44,263 nucleotides of DNA from Gonapodya prolifera JEL478 (GCA_001574975.1 KQ965898.1:1-44263); one strand, 5' to 3'. Positions 1-11,933 are shown, numbered from the stretch's first letter. Notes: generated by a model from the sequence alone, not told the origin. Program-made: numbers and translations.

Positions 1-685
1 AAAATTAACAACATGTAAATTTATAATGGCCCATAAAAAGTTCCAAGATTGGTAAAAGTTCTCTTTCCTAAAAATACATGTTACATCACAATTCTATGGC
101 CCACTATGAAATCAATACCTCACCAAACCAAAACTTTGCAATTTTCCCCACTCTCCTGCATAGTGGCTCTCTATTTATCATATACTTGCTACTATGCATT
201 AAGTTCTCATTCCCAAAAATACTCGCCACATCACATTTGTATTGCCCACAACTCCACCAATACTTTATCAAGTCATGATTTCGTAATTTTCCCACATTAT
301 CTGATATCAGGACTATGTTTTGATACCACACTTGCTCCTATGCATTCAGTTCTCATTCCCAAAAATACCCGCCACATCACATTTGTATTGCCCACCACAC
401 CACCAATACATCACCAATCCATGTTTTTGGAATTTTCCCACACTCTCCTATATCAAGGCTTTCTTTTGGTACCACATTTACAGCTGTGCATTAAGTTCTC
501 ATTCCCGAAAATACCCACCACATCACATTTCAATTGCCCACCATACCACCAATACCTCTCCAATCTACGTTTTTGGAATTTTCCCACATTCTCCTATATC
601 AGGGCTATCTTTTGGTAGCACAATTGGAGCTGGGCATGAAGTTCTCATTCCCGAAAATCCCCCACCCTCACCCAGCGTCCTATTG
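1..685. repeat. 146-bp subtelomeric tandem array
   Basis: The motif AAGTTCTCATTCCC recurs at about 57, 201, 347, 493 and 639, a period of 144-146 bp. Between the motifs each unit repeats the same order of words (a block reading CCACATCACAT, then TTGCCCAC, CACCAATAC, TTTTGGAATTTTCCCAC). The array is cut by the window start and its last unit is partial, running into the telomere-type repeat. Units diverge by perhaps 15-30 %, so this is an old array. Its short open frames are by-products of the periodicity and show no recognisable protein. The unit length is close to one nucleosome core; that this matters is inference. Confidence 0.88.
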
Positions 686-687
686 CA

Positions 688-717
688 CCCTAACCCTAAC
701 CCTAACCCTAACCCTAA
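688..717. repeat. Telomere-type repeat (CCCTAA)5
   Basis: Five perfect CCCTAA units stand directly after the 146-bp array. The C-rich strand reads left to right, the orientation expected for a telomere on the left side. It is too short to be a working chromosome end and is followed by unique DNA, so it is an interstitial or subtelomeric remnant. Confidence 0.9.
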
Positions 718-1247
718 GTGTGGGAGAAATGTAGGGGTAGTGATGTGCAAAGTGAAGACAATCGAGCTCAACTGCTGAGCAGCCAATTGCGGCGATGCTG
801 CAATCTTAAGTGCTACAATGTCCCCTGCTGGTCTCCAAACCTCTAGACCGGTCCATAGTGGACGGGGTCGGAGGTTTGATGAGTTGAGTCGCGGTTGTCC
901 CCCCAAAATGTGGCAGAACTGATACTTGATCAGCCTCCTAGGATGTTCCAAAGGGTAAGTAGCAGTATGGGACAGGTTAGGATGGGACAGGTGGAGAGAT
1001 GTGAGATGTTAGAGAGATGTGTATTGGTCTAGCTAGATGAGGCTCTGAACATATAAATAGTAGTGCCTGAGGCTACCTTTTAGCCCCATCCGACTCAAGG
1101 CTATAGTAGTATTCACTAACCCCTTTCAAATGTTAGTTCCACTACAAGAACCACATCATATGCGTCGCCCACGCCATCAATAATGCATCACAAGCAGCAA
1201 TCAAAACCTTTGGTGTTGGGTCTACATGGGAATAAGCAAATGGGGAC
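718..1247. other. Gene-free stretch between telomere repeat and hAT relic
   Basis: I see no gene here. A TATA-like ATATAAATAG lies near 1050. The stretch may include the decayed left end of the hAT element, but I could not identify a terminal inverted repeat or a target-site duplication. Confidence 0.4.
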
Positions 1248-2627
1248 TTGGATGGAGTGGATATGGCAGGGGTTGGTGCAATTGCAAAGGTAAGTGATTT
1301 GACTGTGTTTTATTGCAAGTATGCTCTACTAAATACATTTTGCAGTTGCGAGGTCTCGCAAATGCAATCCGAGCTGCACCACAGCGCCACCAACAACTTG
1401 CAGGATACTGTGATGTTGAGGGGATTCCTCACCTGGAATTAATTTGGGACATGCAGATACAATGGAATTCAACCTTTGCAATGGTAGAAAGGGCATTAAA
1501 ATTGAAAGAGCTGAGTTTGGTTTTGGGGTGGTTGTTTAATGAGCATTTGAGCCTGACCACAGCCTCCTTTTCTTCAATGTGAACCCATTGAATTGACTGG
1601 TCCCAGGCCCTCAAGAGCATTGTCAGTGCGGATGTGGGACTCATGCAATTCAGGATCTTGGAGGATGAGTGGGAACTGCTGAGCAATGTGGTGGACCTAC
1701 TCAATGTGAGTTGCGTGATCAGTGCAGAGTCTCTTTTTGGTTGATTACTACTTTTTAGCACTTGCTTTTATTCTGTTACAGCCTTTCTCAACCGCAACCG
1801 ACCATGTTTCCGCCGCCAAGCGACCAACATTGGGGTCTGTCATCCCCATTTTCAACTTCCTGATGGACAAGCTGGAATTGTTCACCAATAACTCGATGCA
1901 GGAAGCAAGGGACACAGCATTCGGGAAGCTGCAGGATTACTACGCAGCTCGGGACAGTGCATGCTCGGTGGTCGGAATGGGTAAGTGCATAATTGCATGT
2001 TTTTTTGAATTTAGGCATTGATTGCTGTAGTCAATGTCAGAAACTGTTAGTACTAACATTGGTTGTTGTTTTATATTAGTGCTGGACCCCCATATCAAGA
2101 TGTCGTACTTTGAGCAGCACAAGTGGGAGGAGGAGTGGGTGGAGCGGGCGATGAACCAGGTCACGGATATATTCCATGAGTATTTGGGAGAGGGAGGTGC
2201 ATCGGAAGAGGAAGGGAGGGGGCAGCAGGATGAAACAATGGAACTGGAGGACAAGTTCCTCCAGCATGTGATGGACAGTGGGACCACGCGGATGACGGTT
2301 GGTAACAGTGACAAGCTGTCCCAATACCTTTCGGAGGGAGTGCAGCCTTTCACAGTCAATCCCTTGGAGTGGTGGAAGGTGAGTGATGCTGTTTTGGTTC
2401 TTGACTTTGTTCTATTGCACCAACACATCACTATAGATAAACGCGCCTTGCTACCCAAGAAGGCTTGGGTAGCACAGGACTACCTCACCATCCTGGGATC
2501 AAGTGTGGCAGTGGAACAGAAGTTTTCAGGAGTCAGGGAGTTGGTGGCAAAGAGGAGGGGGTCAATGAGTGCAGAGACAATTAGGAAAGAAATGTGTTTA
2601 AGATTGTGGTGGAATAGAAAATTGTGA
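1248..2627 (+). pseudogene. Decayed hAT-family transposase (C-terminal part)
   Basis: Three frames together give a hAT transposase. Near 1440-1500 lies a D-x-x-x-x-W-N-S-T-x-x-M-x-x-R-A type block. Near 1822-1930 is a block reading PTLGSVIPIFNFLMDKLE. From about 2080 comes VLDPHIKMSYF, and at 2350-2627 the dimerisation region with NPLEWWK, a degenerate YP, DYL, and a serine/valine-rich segment ending in MCLRLWW. Introns with GTAAGT/GTGAGT donors fit near 1709-1782, 1980-2079 and 2379-2437. The gene is broken: there is an in-frame stop after SFSSM (about 1580) and a frame change between the CYPR and AWVAQDYL segments (about 2455-2465). No intact N-terminal BED finger was seen. It is therefore a dead copy. 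Confidence 0.82.
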
Positions 2628-2659
2628 AGTTTAAATTTATTATTTGAAATAATAATACA

Positions 2660-2830
2660 ATAAAACCAAGCCGAGTCCAAGTCCTAGCCAGGCCATTGAG
2701 TCCAAGTCCGTGTCCAAGCCGAGCTGGACAAGTCCAAGTCCGAGTCCAAGCCAAACCGGGCTTCTGTCAGTCAGAGCCGAGCCAAGCCACCTTTGTACCC
2801 GGCTCGGCTCAACAAGTCAGAACACTAGGT
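2660..2830. repeat. Low-complexity CCAAGTCC/CCGAGTCC run
   Basis: The words GAGTCCAAGTCC, CCAAGCCGAG and GAGCCGAGCCAAGCC repeat irregularly immediately downstream of the hAT transposase. It probably belongs to the subterminal region of that element. 2830-3001 shows nothing further. Confidence 0.5.
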
Positions 2831-3001
2831 CCGTAGCAGCAACGGGCACCAAATTTTGTGGTCTAGTATGAGCGGGGACCACTTTGGGGGCAAGTTGTGT
2901 CCCAAAGATGTAATTGTCTGGGCTTAGCCCAGGAAGTAATACAAATGTAGTCTAAACGCCTAAACCTATATGGCCATGGGGCCTGCACGTCGTGGTTCGT
3001 A

Positions 3002-3540
3002 TCATTCTACCACACTGGTGGCATAAACGGCTGCACCACACTGCTTGAGATACTCCGGCGTCATTAACTGATCATCCCATGCCATAATGTGTCCAAATCC
3101 GTCCGCGATTCCAATCGCTGTCTCATAGACAATCTGCAAAACTTGCAAGTGGTCCCTTCTGAAGAAGATTGCAATGTACCCAAGACGCCTGGTGTACGAT
3201 AAGCGCATGAGGAGCATGCATAATGCTGTTGTTCCGGGAATCTTGAGGTGATCGGTGGTTGTGACAATATCAGGGATGTGGAGGGAAGCGCAAAGGCGGT
3301 CCACATCCACCAGACTGAATCCGCCACATTACAAGTTAGATGAACAGAATAACTCTCACAGAGCATTGATCCATACTGGAAATGATAAAAATGATCTGCA
3401 TCGGTCAACGATTCCATGTCCAGCAGTTCCAAAGTGAGACTCTGGTGTGAAGGCGGCGCCGAGACCACCAAGAGGCTGAGAACAGCTGATATACGGACAG
3501 CAAGTGACGCGCCATCCTCAGCTGTATCTGTTTCCATCAC
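3002..3540 (-). pseudogene. PIF/Harbinger-type DDE transposase fragment (N-terminal)
   Basis: On the minus strand, joining 3540-3378 to 3315-3002 across a 62-bp GT-AG intron (3377-3316) gives a continuous frame: DHFYHF, then VDRLCASLHIPD, then ALCMLLMRLSYTRRLGYIA and a tail with WDDQ. This order (a substrate-contact helix, a 'LPD'-type turn, a short hydrophobic R-L-x-Y block, then a 'W' segment) is typical of the region just before the DDE catalytic core in PIF/Harbinger nucleases. The frame ends at a stop near 3002, and no catalytic D/D/E residues follow, so it is truncated. The frame extends upstream to about 3774 without recognisable homology. Could instead be a domesticated fragment; less likely. 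Confidence 0.6.
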
Positions 3541-3774
3541 CATCGGATGGTATTGCAGCATATTGGTACAGTAATGTGGGATGGTGCACGGTATATCTTT
3601 AATCTTGCGCAAACTAAAATATACTAAGTAATTTCTTGTGTGCCACGGTAAATTTTTTTGGTTGCGCAAACTCTCTATTTTTTGGGTAAGGACCACCATT
3701 TTGAAAACAGCTGTAACGATTGCAATACGAGCTTTCCAGCAGTACAAGTTCGCCTGTATAAACTTCATTGCCAC

Positions 3775-4279
3775 TGCCTTTCTACTGATTTCTGTAGCTT
3801 GACGTCAATTGATTGAATTTTCAAGAAATTGCTATGGTTGGAGTCCAATGCAGCCTGATCGATGTTAGTTTCCTGGCGTGAAGTTACTTTGCAATCTTTA
3901 TTCATTCACAGTTGCGTGATTTGCAACTCTCACTTTCGTAGGAAAGAATTGCCTCGAAGGGAGACTTTGGTCCTGGCACCGGATGACCCCATCGATGGTC
4001 ACTGTCGGAGCCATCCACGCACGTACGCACTTCGTCTAAAATCACGGAAGCTGCACGGTGTTGTCGACCGGGACTGGAACTGGTGAGCGATTCCCTGACA
4101 TCGTGAGTGCCATCATTGTTGTGCGCCTCGTTCTCCTCGCCTGACCTCCCAAGAACTCGGTCACCCCGCCACGAATCGAACAGGAAAGACTCGTCAGTCC
4201 CTGTATTTTGAAGCGTGATTGCCCCTCGGCGTGAAAGTGCCACCGGGATCTCCGTGGGGCGCCTGATCACGGACCCGAA
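3775..4279. other. 5' flank of the large WH2 gene
   Basis: No separate gene supported. This 0.5 kb precedes the start codon at 4280 and presumably holds its promoter and 5' leader. I found no clear TATA box. Confidence 0.4.
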
Positions 4280-7200
4280 ATGAGTGGCCGAATGGAGAAT
4301 CCACGGGCCAGGTCCCGGTCTGTCGGGAGGATTCTTGGCATGCGGGATAATGCGGCTAGGGAAAGAGAACAGGCTGGCGGATGGGAGGGAAACATGGGTG
4401 GCTCTGGGTACGATTATGTGGTGCGAGGTCGCAGTGACAGCTCCGCTCCTCCACCCGAGTGGTATGTCCCAACTTCAAACGAACATGCCAACGGGAGAGG
4501 TCGGAATTCTGGGCACGGTCGGTCAGACTCTGGGGCGGGGTCAGGGTCTCGGGACATGAGGGACTATCAAGACTACCGACCAACGTCACAGTACAACGGA
4601 GGAGGAGACCCGCGCTCGCAGTATCAGCAATATCCACTGCAACAGCAATACTACGACCGTACGCCCTCGTCCCATCAGCAACCCTCCAACCAGTACTCCG
4701 CGGATGGGAATTATCCTGGTTACCCTTCCCCCAATCCTCCCCCAAGCGCACAACAAACACGCGCACCACCTCCTCGTCGGAAATCGGAGCACTCCGGTCC
4801 CGCAACTAGCCAGTTCGATCCATACGAGTCACCGCCCATCCGTGGGTACCAACAACAACCCCATCTACTCCCGTCCTCCCGCGCGGCATCGTCCAGCGCC
4901 GTTGCCCAAGCACCTCCGCAGAACTATCAGTTGCAACAGGCGTCCTCAACATATCCGCGCCAGCAAACGCAGCCCACTTCAGCTTCCTCCCGCGTCCCCC
5001 AAAATCCCTACCTCGCAAATCGCACATCCCAAGCGCCGAGCGCCCCGCCCCAGGTGATTGATAAATCGGCCTTTGCTTCCCTCTCCCAGCCTACTTTCCA
5101 GGACGACCCTCCCCGAAGATCGTCCTTATATCACCAACCTCAGAGTAACCCCTACCTGCAATCTTCGAATCGACCTCAAAATTCCAGCTATCCGTCTTCG
5201 CAATCTTCAGGCTACGGATCCTCGGAATCGTATTCTCAGCATCAGCAGAGTGGGCCGAACCCTCCGCGTCGTGGGTACCAGGAGCGATACCCCACTGCAA
5301 CAACGCATTCTGCTCCGACTTCCCGTCAGAACTCAGCCCCTTCACTCGCTGCTCCTGAAACTGGGGCGGTTGCTGGTGCTGATTTTCTGTCTTCGTTCCT
5401 CGGGAAGATTGAACAACGATCCCAAGGAGGAGACTCCAATCCGTACACCCGTCCCGGAACTGCTCCACCAACCTCTGCAACCGCTCAAACGCGCTCTTCA
5501 CGGACCCCACCGAGCACTCCATTAGTTCCATCTGATCGACCATCCAGCTTCTCATCTCCCGCGGAAGCAGCCGCTGCACGATGGAATCGGGCAGACCGAC
5601 TTTCTGGATCTTCTTTAGGAAGTCGGCTTTCTGTGGTGCAGGACTCTCAAGGATATGAGCGGCCACTTTCCGAATATGATCGTGATAGAACAAGTAGTCG
5701 CCCGCAGAAGGAGTCCACTGGAAGCGGGTCGCGGAGGCCAAATTCGGGGGACACCTCGCCCACCACATATGGCCAGAACCTCAGGGAACTCCGGCGGTCC
5801 GGTTCGGGACTTTCTACGAGTCGGGATGATGTTCGAAGTGCGACCCGAGGGCAGGAGCGGGACTCATCCAGCCGACGGGATCGACGTCTCTCGGACCGAG
5901 ACACCTCGTATCGGGAGTCTATCCATGACTCACGTTACGTGGGTCGTGAGGTGGATAGCAGACGGCGAGACCGCGATCCGGGATATCGGGATTCCACTTA
6001 TCGTTCGGACGGCCGGGAACTGGTGGACAGACCCTCATCTGTGCACTCAACCACATCACCCGTTTCGAGACACCCCGTCCCGACACATTCGAATTCCGGG
6101 TGGCCCTCGTCTTTGGCATCTACCACCCACTCGTATGCATCTCGCAGCAGCGCGAATCCTCTCCCATCGCCACCTCTGGCCGATGCGTCGAACACACCAG
6201 CTCCAAGTCCACCGACTCGTCGCCCGTTTGTCCCTCTGAGTCGCGCCCCGGCTCGCCTCGGCGCAACGACCGTCAGGCGAGACTTCACCCTCGATGGTCG
6301 CAAGACAAGTATCCGTGTAACAGTTAAGTCGAGTAAGACAGTAGCAAGTCTTTCGAGGGGCAAGCGCGAGTGGGGTGACTTGGCAGAAGAAGGGGAAGCC
6401 AAGGTGAGGACACTCTGTAATAAATTGTTACTCTCAGTATTTTGAAATCGGAACTGGATAATCTACAGCCCGGCTCCGATCCGCCCCCACCAATAATCAC
6501 CAACCCCAGTACACCATCAGCGGTACCCTATTCCATTCGTGCGCCGACTCCACCATCCCCTGTGCCGCTCGTCACATCACCATCCCAATCATCACTTTCA
6601 GACAGCTTGTCTAGTGGCACTGCCGTTCCACGCGAATCTTTTGTCTTGGATGTCGACGACGAGGAAGAAGATTTCGATGAGGATGAGGATGAGGATGAGG
6701 ACCTCACAGAGGGGGAGGACGAGTTGTGGGACAGGGAACGATCACGTGGACCCAGGAGTCGCTCTCGAGCTAGGAGCAAGAGCCGAGCGCGAAGTGTGGC
6801 TCCCGGGGGGACAGGCGGCGATAAAGAGGGTCGAAATATAGGGCGGAGATCGAGCTCGAAGAAGCCGGGGACTCGAAGTCGTCCAAAGTCCGCCGTGGCT
6901 TCCGAAGAGCCTAGAAGGTCCGGGTCAGGAAGCTTGAGCGATCTTTCCAGTAAGTCTTAGTCTCGCTGACATATCGGCCTTTTCTCAATGCCCCTCTTCA
7001 CCCCACCCTAGCTTCCCTCTCATCATTCCTTCCACATCCTACGGTTTCGCTCCTCGATGACTTTTCTCTTTTCCCGCTTTTGGGTGGTTCAAGCAAGCTC
7101 CTGGATTTAGAAGTTTCCAAACCTGGAACCGCAGAAAAGTCCACCTCGTCGTCCTCACTTTCCTTGGATATTGATTCAGTCTTTCGTGAACTTCAACAAT

Positions 7201-10200
7201 CTGCGAAGAATCTTGGTGTCCCTCTCTCACCCCTTCCAGGTGAAAGGCAGAAGGACATGCCCCTCTATCAGATAGACTCAAATCAGGATCCAACCCCTTC
7301 GTTCGCGATGTCCACATCACCAGCACTTCCAGAGATCTACCTCGGTCCTGACCTCGCTCTGAATCTTGATCTTGCGACGGGGAAGTCTGGTGCACTCGGA
7401 AGTCTTGAGGATTTGATGAGCGGCTTAGAGATGGAGCTAGAAGGTCTGATAGCCGCGGGGAGTTCAGGATCTAATGATCTCAAGCACACCGCGGACACCA
7501 CTACCTCAGCGTCAAAGACATCACCTGATGATGTATCTGCGGCGGTGGCAAACGGGATGAGTGAAGCGGATCGATCCAATGATGAGAAAGGACTTCGTCG
7601 ACAAACGTCAACCATGGGAAACCATATTGCTGGAGGACAGATATTTTCCCAGTCAATGGTGTCTCTGGAGCCTTTTACTTCGCCACCACCTCCCGAAAGT
7701 CTTCAGTCTCCTCCTCGCACGTTGCCAGAGGTTGTTGTCGTAGAGCCAACGGAATTGGGACTTGGGAATGGGCAGTTCGATCAAGGGCTCTCCGTTTCAG
7801 CGGAAGCATCTCCGGCAAGGTACCCTCCAGGAGCGATGCTCGGTGTTGACGACGCCACCATGCAATTGCGGCGGTCTCTGGTTGGAAGCCTGATGAGAAA
7901 ACAGAAGGAGCGTGATGAAACGTGAGTTCTTCATCGAGTACCCCTTCTGATCCGCCGTTGTCTAATCTGAGCTTTTTAAAAGTGGCAAAATTGGGAGGAT
8001 TGGAAGGGTACCTGGGGAGGAGCGAGTGGATCAGCTACTTTCCGTCCCCGCGGAGCCGCAGGAGTGAGTTCAATGTTTTTCTGCGTTGATCATCCTACCG
8101 TCAACGCTTCTTCCAGACCTTCATCCGTCTCACCGGAGTACACCACTCCCGTCTCTACTAGTTTGACCGAACAGGTGTTCAGCGGGACGAGCCAAGACGG
8201 GATCGCTGCTCCGGTTTCATCGAAAGGACATGTAGAGACCACTGTGACGCGCCGATCAAGTCGCATGTCTTCTCGTCGTGAGAAGGACGACGGTACCCCT
8301 GTTCAAACCACGGTCGCACCGTCGGATCTAGCTGACGAATCTATGTCCCCTACTTCATCTACTTCTGTGTCTGTCCATGCTGGTCCTAGCCGGTCACCTT
8401 CGAACCCTGGTTCGAGACGCATGAGAGCATCGCGCTCAACAGCGAGGACTCCGAGTCCCTCCATTGTGGGAACACCAGATGTGGCCAAGGTGGACGCGGA
8501 GACTACCTTTGATCTGCCCAATACGACAGCCGAAAACAACACCGGAGGAATGTCAGAGATATTAGCACCATCTCGCTCAAATTCATCCAGGACAACTGCT
8601 ACATTGACATCTGTGCTTTCTATCGAACATCAAGATACTGGTAGTGGAACCGTCAAAAGTGGGGAGGAAAGTATTAGTGGAACTATTGGACCAACTGGCT
8701 CTTTGGCACGCCGCAGTGCCAATAGGATCTCATCGCTTGAGGCTACTTCGTCATCTTCAAGAAGTACTCGCAAAGCGATCAGTCCAACTCCAGGTGTTTC
8801 AAGTCGAGCTGAGCCAACCATTCGCACAGGCAGTACCACCGATCCTCCGGAAAGTGTACCCCAAGAGCGCAAAATCGGAAGCGACCATCCGTCTCGAACC
8901 CGTCTTGCTGCGGCCCCACCCACTGGACCTGTTCCATCCACCGCTTCCCCCAAGCTTGGTCCGTCTCTACCAAGCGGTCTTCCACCCCCGCCCCCTCCGC
9001 CTCTCGCGGCTCCACCTCCGCCCCCAGGTTTACCTCCGCCCCCAGGTCCACCACCACCTCCAGGAGCTCCACCGCCTCCTATGCCTCCTCCACCTCCAGG
9101 AGTACCACCGGCCGGCCCCCCACCCCCACCTTCACTTGGAGCGCCCGGGGCTGCCTCAAATCCGAAGATGAGTTCTGGAGACGTGCAAGCGGAGCTCCTG
9201 AAGGCGATTAAGTGAGTTTAACGAGCGATCGCTTGTGAAATGCACATCCTCACACGTCTCCAAAGGGGTGGTAACGTAAAGGCGGGTCTTCGCAAAGTGA
9301 CTTCACGCCCGCCGCGTGAGGCGTTTGTTTCGTCGGTCTCTGGGGACTCTTCCAGCGAAGACATCCGACAGGCCCAGCTTGAGGAGCGGCAATCACTGTT
9401 TTTCGACCTCCTCGAGTACATGGAGGCACCCGAAGGCAACCTCGACGAACTTATTGACAAGCTCAACAAAAGCACAGCGACGGCGAGAGGATTCTTGTAC
9501 AGCATGGTGAAGCGCGGTTGGGTGGAGGGCTTCCGTGTTCTGGAGGCGGAGCTCCTTGCCGAGGTTGACAAGCAAGCGGCAGTCGTACCATCTGTTCCAG
9601 GCATTGATTCTTCGACTGTGGATCAACCCCCCCAGAGTTTCTCCGGGGGACCTCCACCCCCTCCGCCTCCACTTCCCCCTTCGCTCCCTGGGGGCTTCCC
9701 ACCGCCCGGACTTGAAACACCGTCCCTTCCCGGTGATTTTCCACCACCGCATCCGCCACCTCCACCCAGCGGTCCGCCACCGCCACCACCGCCACCGCCT
9801 TTCCGTGGACCTCCACCTCCTCCCCCGCCGCCGGGTGGATCTGCTCCGCCCCCAGCGCCAAAACCTGCTGCGACAAGCGGAGGAGATTTCCAAGCTGAAT
9901 TGATGGCGCAGATCAAGTGAGTTGCATGGACAACAATGTGTCAATCCCAGTAGACCAACTATCATGTGTTCCGTCGTAGGGGCGGTATAAAACTTCGAAA
10001 GGTCACTCCTCGTGATCCCGGATCGCCGAAGATCCCAAAGCCCAAACCTCGACCGTCAAAGCAAACTGCTCCAGTAAAACCGAAGATTTCCCCGTGCATC
10101 GTCTTCCCTGGTAGAGAGTGGACGAGCTCTATCACCCTCCCCGACATTACCCGGGAGAAGGCAGTGGCAACTCCACCTTCCAGTGTCGCGATGCGTGCCC

Positions 10201-11933
10201 ACATGTACCGCTTCGATCAAGCACCCATCACCGCTGGAGGTACCCAGCACAATCTGGACGAAATCATGCTTCTTCGAACAGATAACCTCCCTGTTTTTAT
10301 CCCGGGCTTTGACGAGGCCGAACCAAAGAAGGATGGATCTCTCCAAGCGCTTCAGGCTCATCAACTGTGGGAAGTGAGGAAACAGGCCTACGAGCAGTCT
10401 GACTGGGCGCAATGGTCGCTGTACCAGACCAAATTGACGGTAGCGGACTCGTCTCTTGTCTCACACTTTGCTCAGCTAGAAGCCACCGTTCAAGGCATGC
10501 GCGCACTGAGCGAGACTGTTCAAGCTGAGATGGACAGCGTGGAGCTCAACGCCCTGCGCAAGGCCGTCGGGTCAGTGCCCGTGAAAGTGAGAGAGCTGGC
10601 ACGTCAGTTGCAAGAGCAGACGGGGATCAAGATCCGGGAGGAGAGTGTAAAGCTCACTCCGGCGTTCATGAGACGGCTTCTCCGGGAGGCTGCGAAGGAG
10701 AGTCAAGGAGGGCGCCGGAGCCGGAGGGAGAAGCTCGTTTTGGTGGGACACCGATCAGATGATGAGGACGATGGAAAGAGTCCTCGAGACTATGCGATGC
10801 AAACGGACCCTACGAGCCCTATTGAGCGGCGACCAGGAACGCTCGAGCGGAAGCTGAGAGAGGGTACGTTGGAGCGACGTGCCAAGGAAGCACTGGGTGC
10901 TTCCTCGCGAGACGCCGCGGTGCGGTCGGATGTCGGAAAAGTCCCTACCGTTGTGGAGCATCGCCGGGGAGGAAGCTTGGGCATGAACGAGCCATTGCAT
11001 TCGAGGAAATTGTCTGGAGCGGGAGAATTGAGTCCGAAGAGTCCACCAAAGGAGGCGGCAATGTGCCCGAAAGAAGCAGCGACGAGCCCGAAGGATGTTC
11101 AAGCTGCGGATACACCTGAGGCGACGGGGGTTGCGGAGGTAGAGAGCGTCAAAACCGAGGCAGCTGTTCCAGCGACGAAGGAATCTGGTACGGGGATGGA
11201 ACAGACGAATCAGGTGGAGCGCCCGGTGGAGAGCATGGTCGCTGAGCAAGATGGTAATTCTGGTTCGGGTCCGGTTGTTCTACTGGATGCAGTGAAGGAA
11301 GACAGTGCACAGACGGTGGCGTTGAGTGGTGAGACTGTGGCGGTAGACACAAACACGGACGAAGTCGAGGTGCAGTCCACACATCACGATGAGGTCACAA
11401 AGGCTGCAACGAATCATGAGGACTCTGGCCTGGCTGAAGCGACCCTGAAAGACGGGGATTGGGCGGGAAACGCGGCCCCCTCCGTTTCCGCGGAACCTTT
11501 GTTAACCGAAGCTGCGTCACCCGTTGGCGATGGTGATGCACAAATCAAGGCACCTGACGTCCCTAGCGAGGCGATCACTTCATGTAACTCGCGAGTCAAG
11601 GCGGAAACTGCTGCGGCTGATGTACCTGGAGAGCCGGGCGATCTGCCTGCAGAAAATACAGCGGCTGAACCATTTGACGGTCCCACTAGCGTGGAATCTG
11701 CAGAACTGGAGTCTGCGGAGGTGGATGAGGCAGAACAAACGAATCCTCTGGATGATATCGTGGACGCTTCTCCAGAGGTGGCCAGTTCCCCGACTGGTGA
11801 AATGCAAGAAGTGTTGACCGAGGCTTTGGTTGAGGAGACTGTTGGAGAAGACGCAGCCTATGCCGACGCGCCGGGGCGGACTGATATCGCGTCCGCTGTG
11901 CCCTCGGCAGATGTTGCGACCGACGCTGAATGA
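4280..11933 (+). CDS. Large proline-rich tandem-WH2 protein (paralogue A, 2431 aa)
   Basis: Seven exons: 4280-6403, 6469-6949, 7012-7921, 7983-8063, 8117-9211, 9266-9916, 9980-11933; every junction is GT-AG and phase-consistent, giving 7296 coding bases. Order of parts: a Q/S/P/R-rich disordered head (1-640); a block with PFVPLSR and RRDFTLDGRK (647-708); an acidic run followed by an SR-rich run (about 770-840); LD-rich SLEDLMSGLEMELEGLI; polyproline 1 (about 1500-1540); WH2-1 (AELLKAIK..GLRKV, about 1557-1575); a helical block with LLEYMEAPEGNLDEL and ARGFLYSM (1603-1660); polyproline 2 (about 1690-1760); WH2-2 (AELMAQIKGGIKLRKV, about 1774-1790); a block starting FPGREWTSSI (1823-2023); and an acidic tail. 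WH2 motifs bind G-actin and polyproline binds profilin (known). No FH2, WH1 or KIND domain is visible. Role as a cytosolic actin nucleator or scaffold is inferred. Paralogue at 38675-42757. Confidence 0.9.

Noticed and set aside
688-717. True chromosome end
   Set aside because: Only five units, with other DNA on both sides inside this window.
49-778. Proteins encoded in the 146-bp array
   Set aside because: The frames repeat the same diverged peptide with each unit; periodic non-coding DNA explains them.
8979-9920. Formin FH1 domain
   Set aside because: The proline tracts look like FH1, but what follows each is a WH2 motif and no FH2 domain is encoded downstream in either paralogue.
4280-11933. 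Several separate genes instead of one large gene
   Set aside because: All six introns are short, GT-AG and keep the frame, and the smaller paralogue joins the same blocks in one gene with matching introns at three places.
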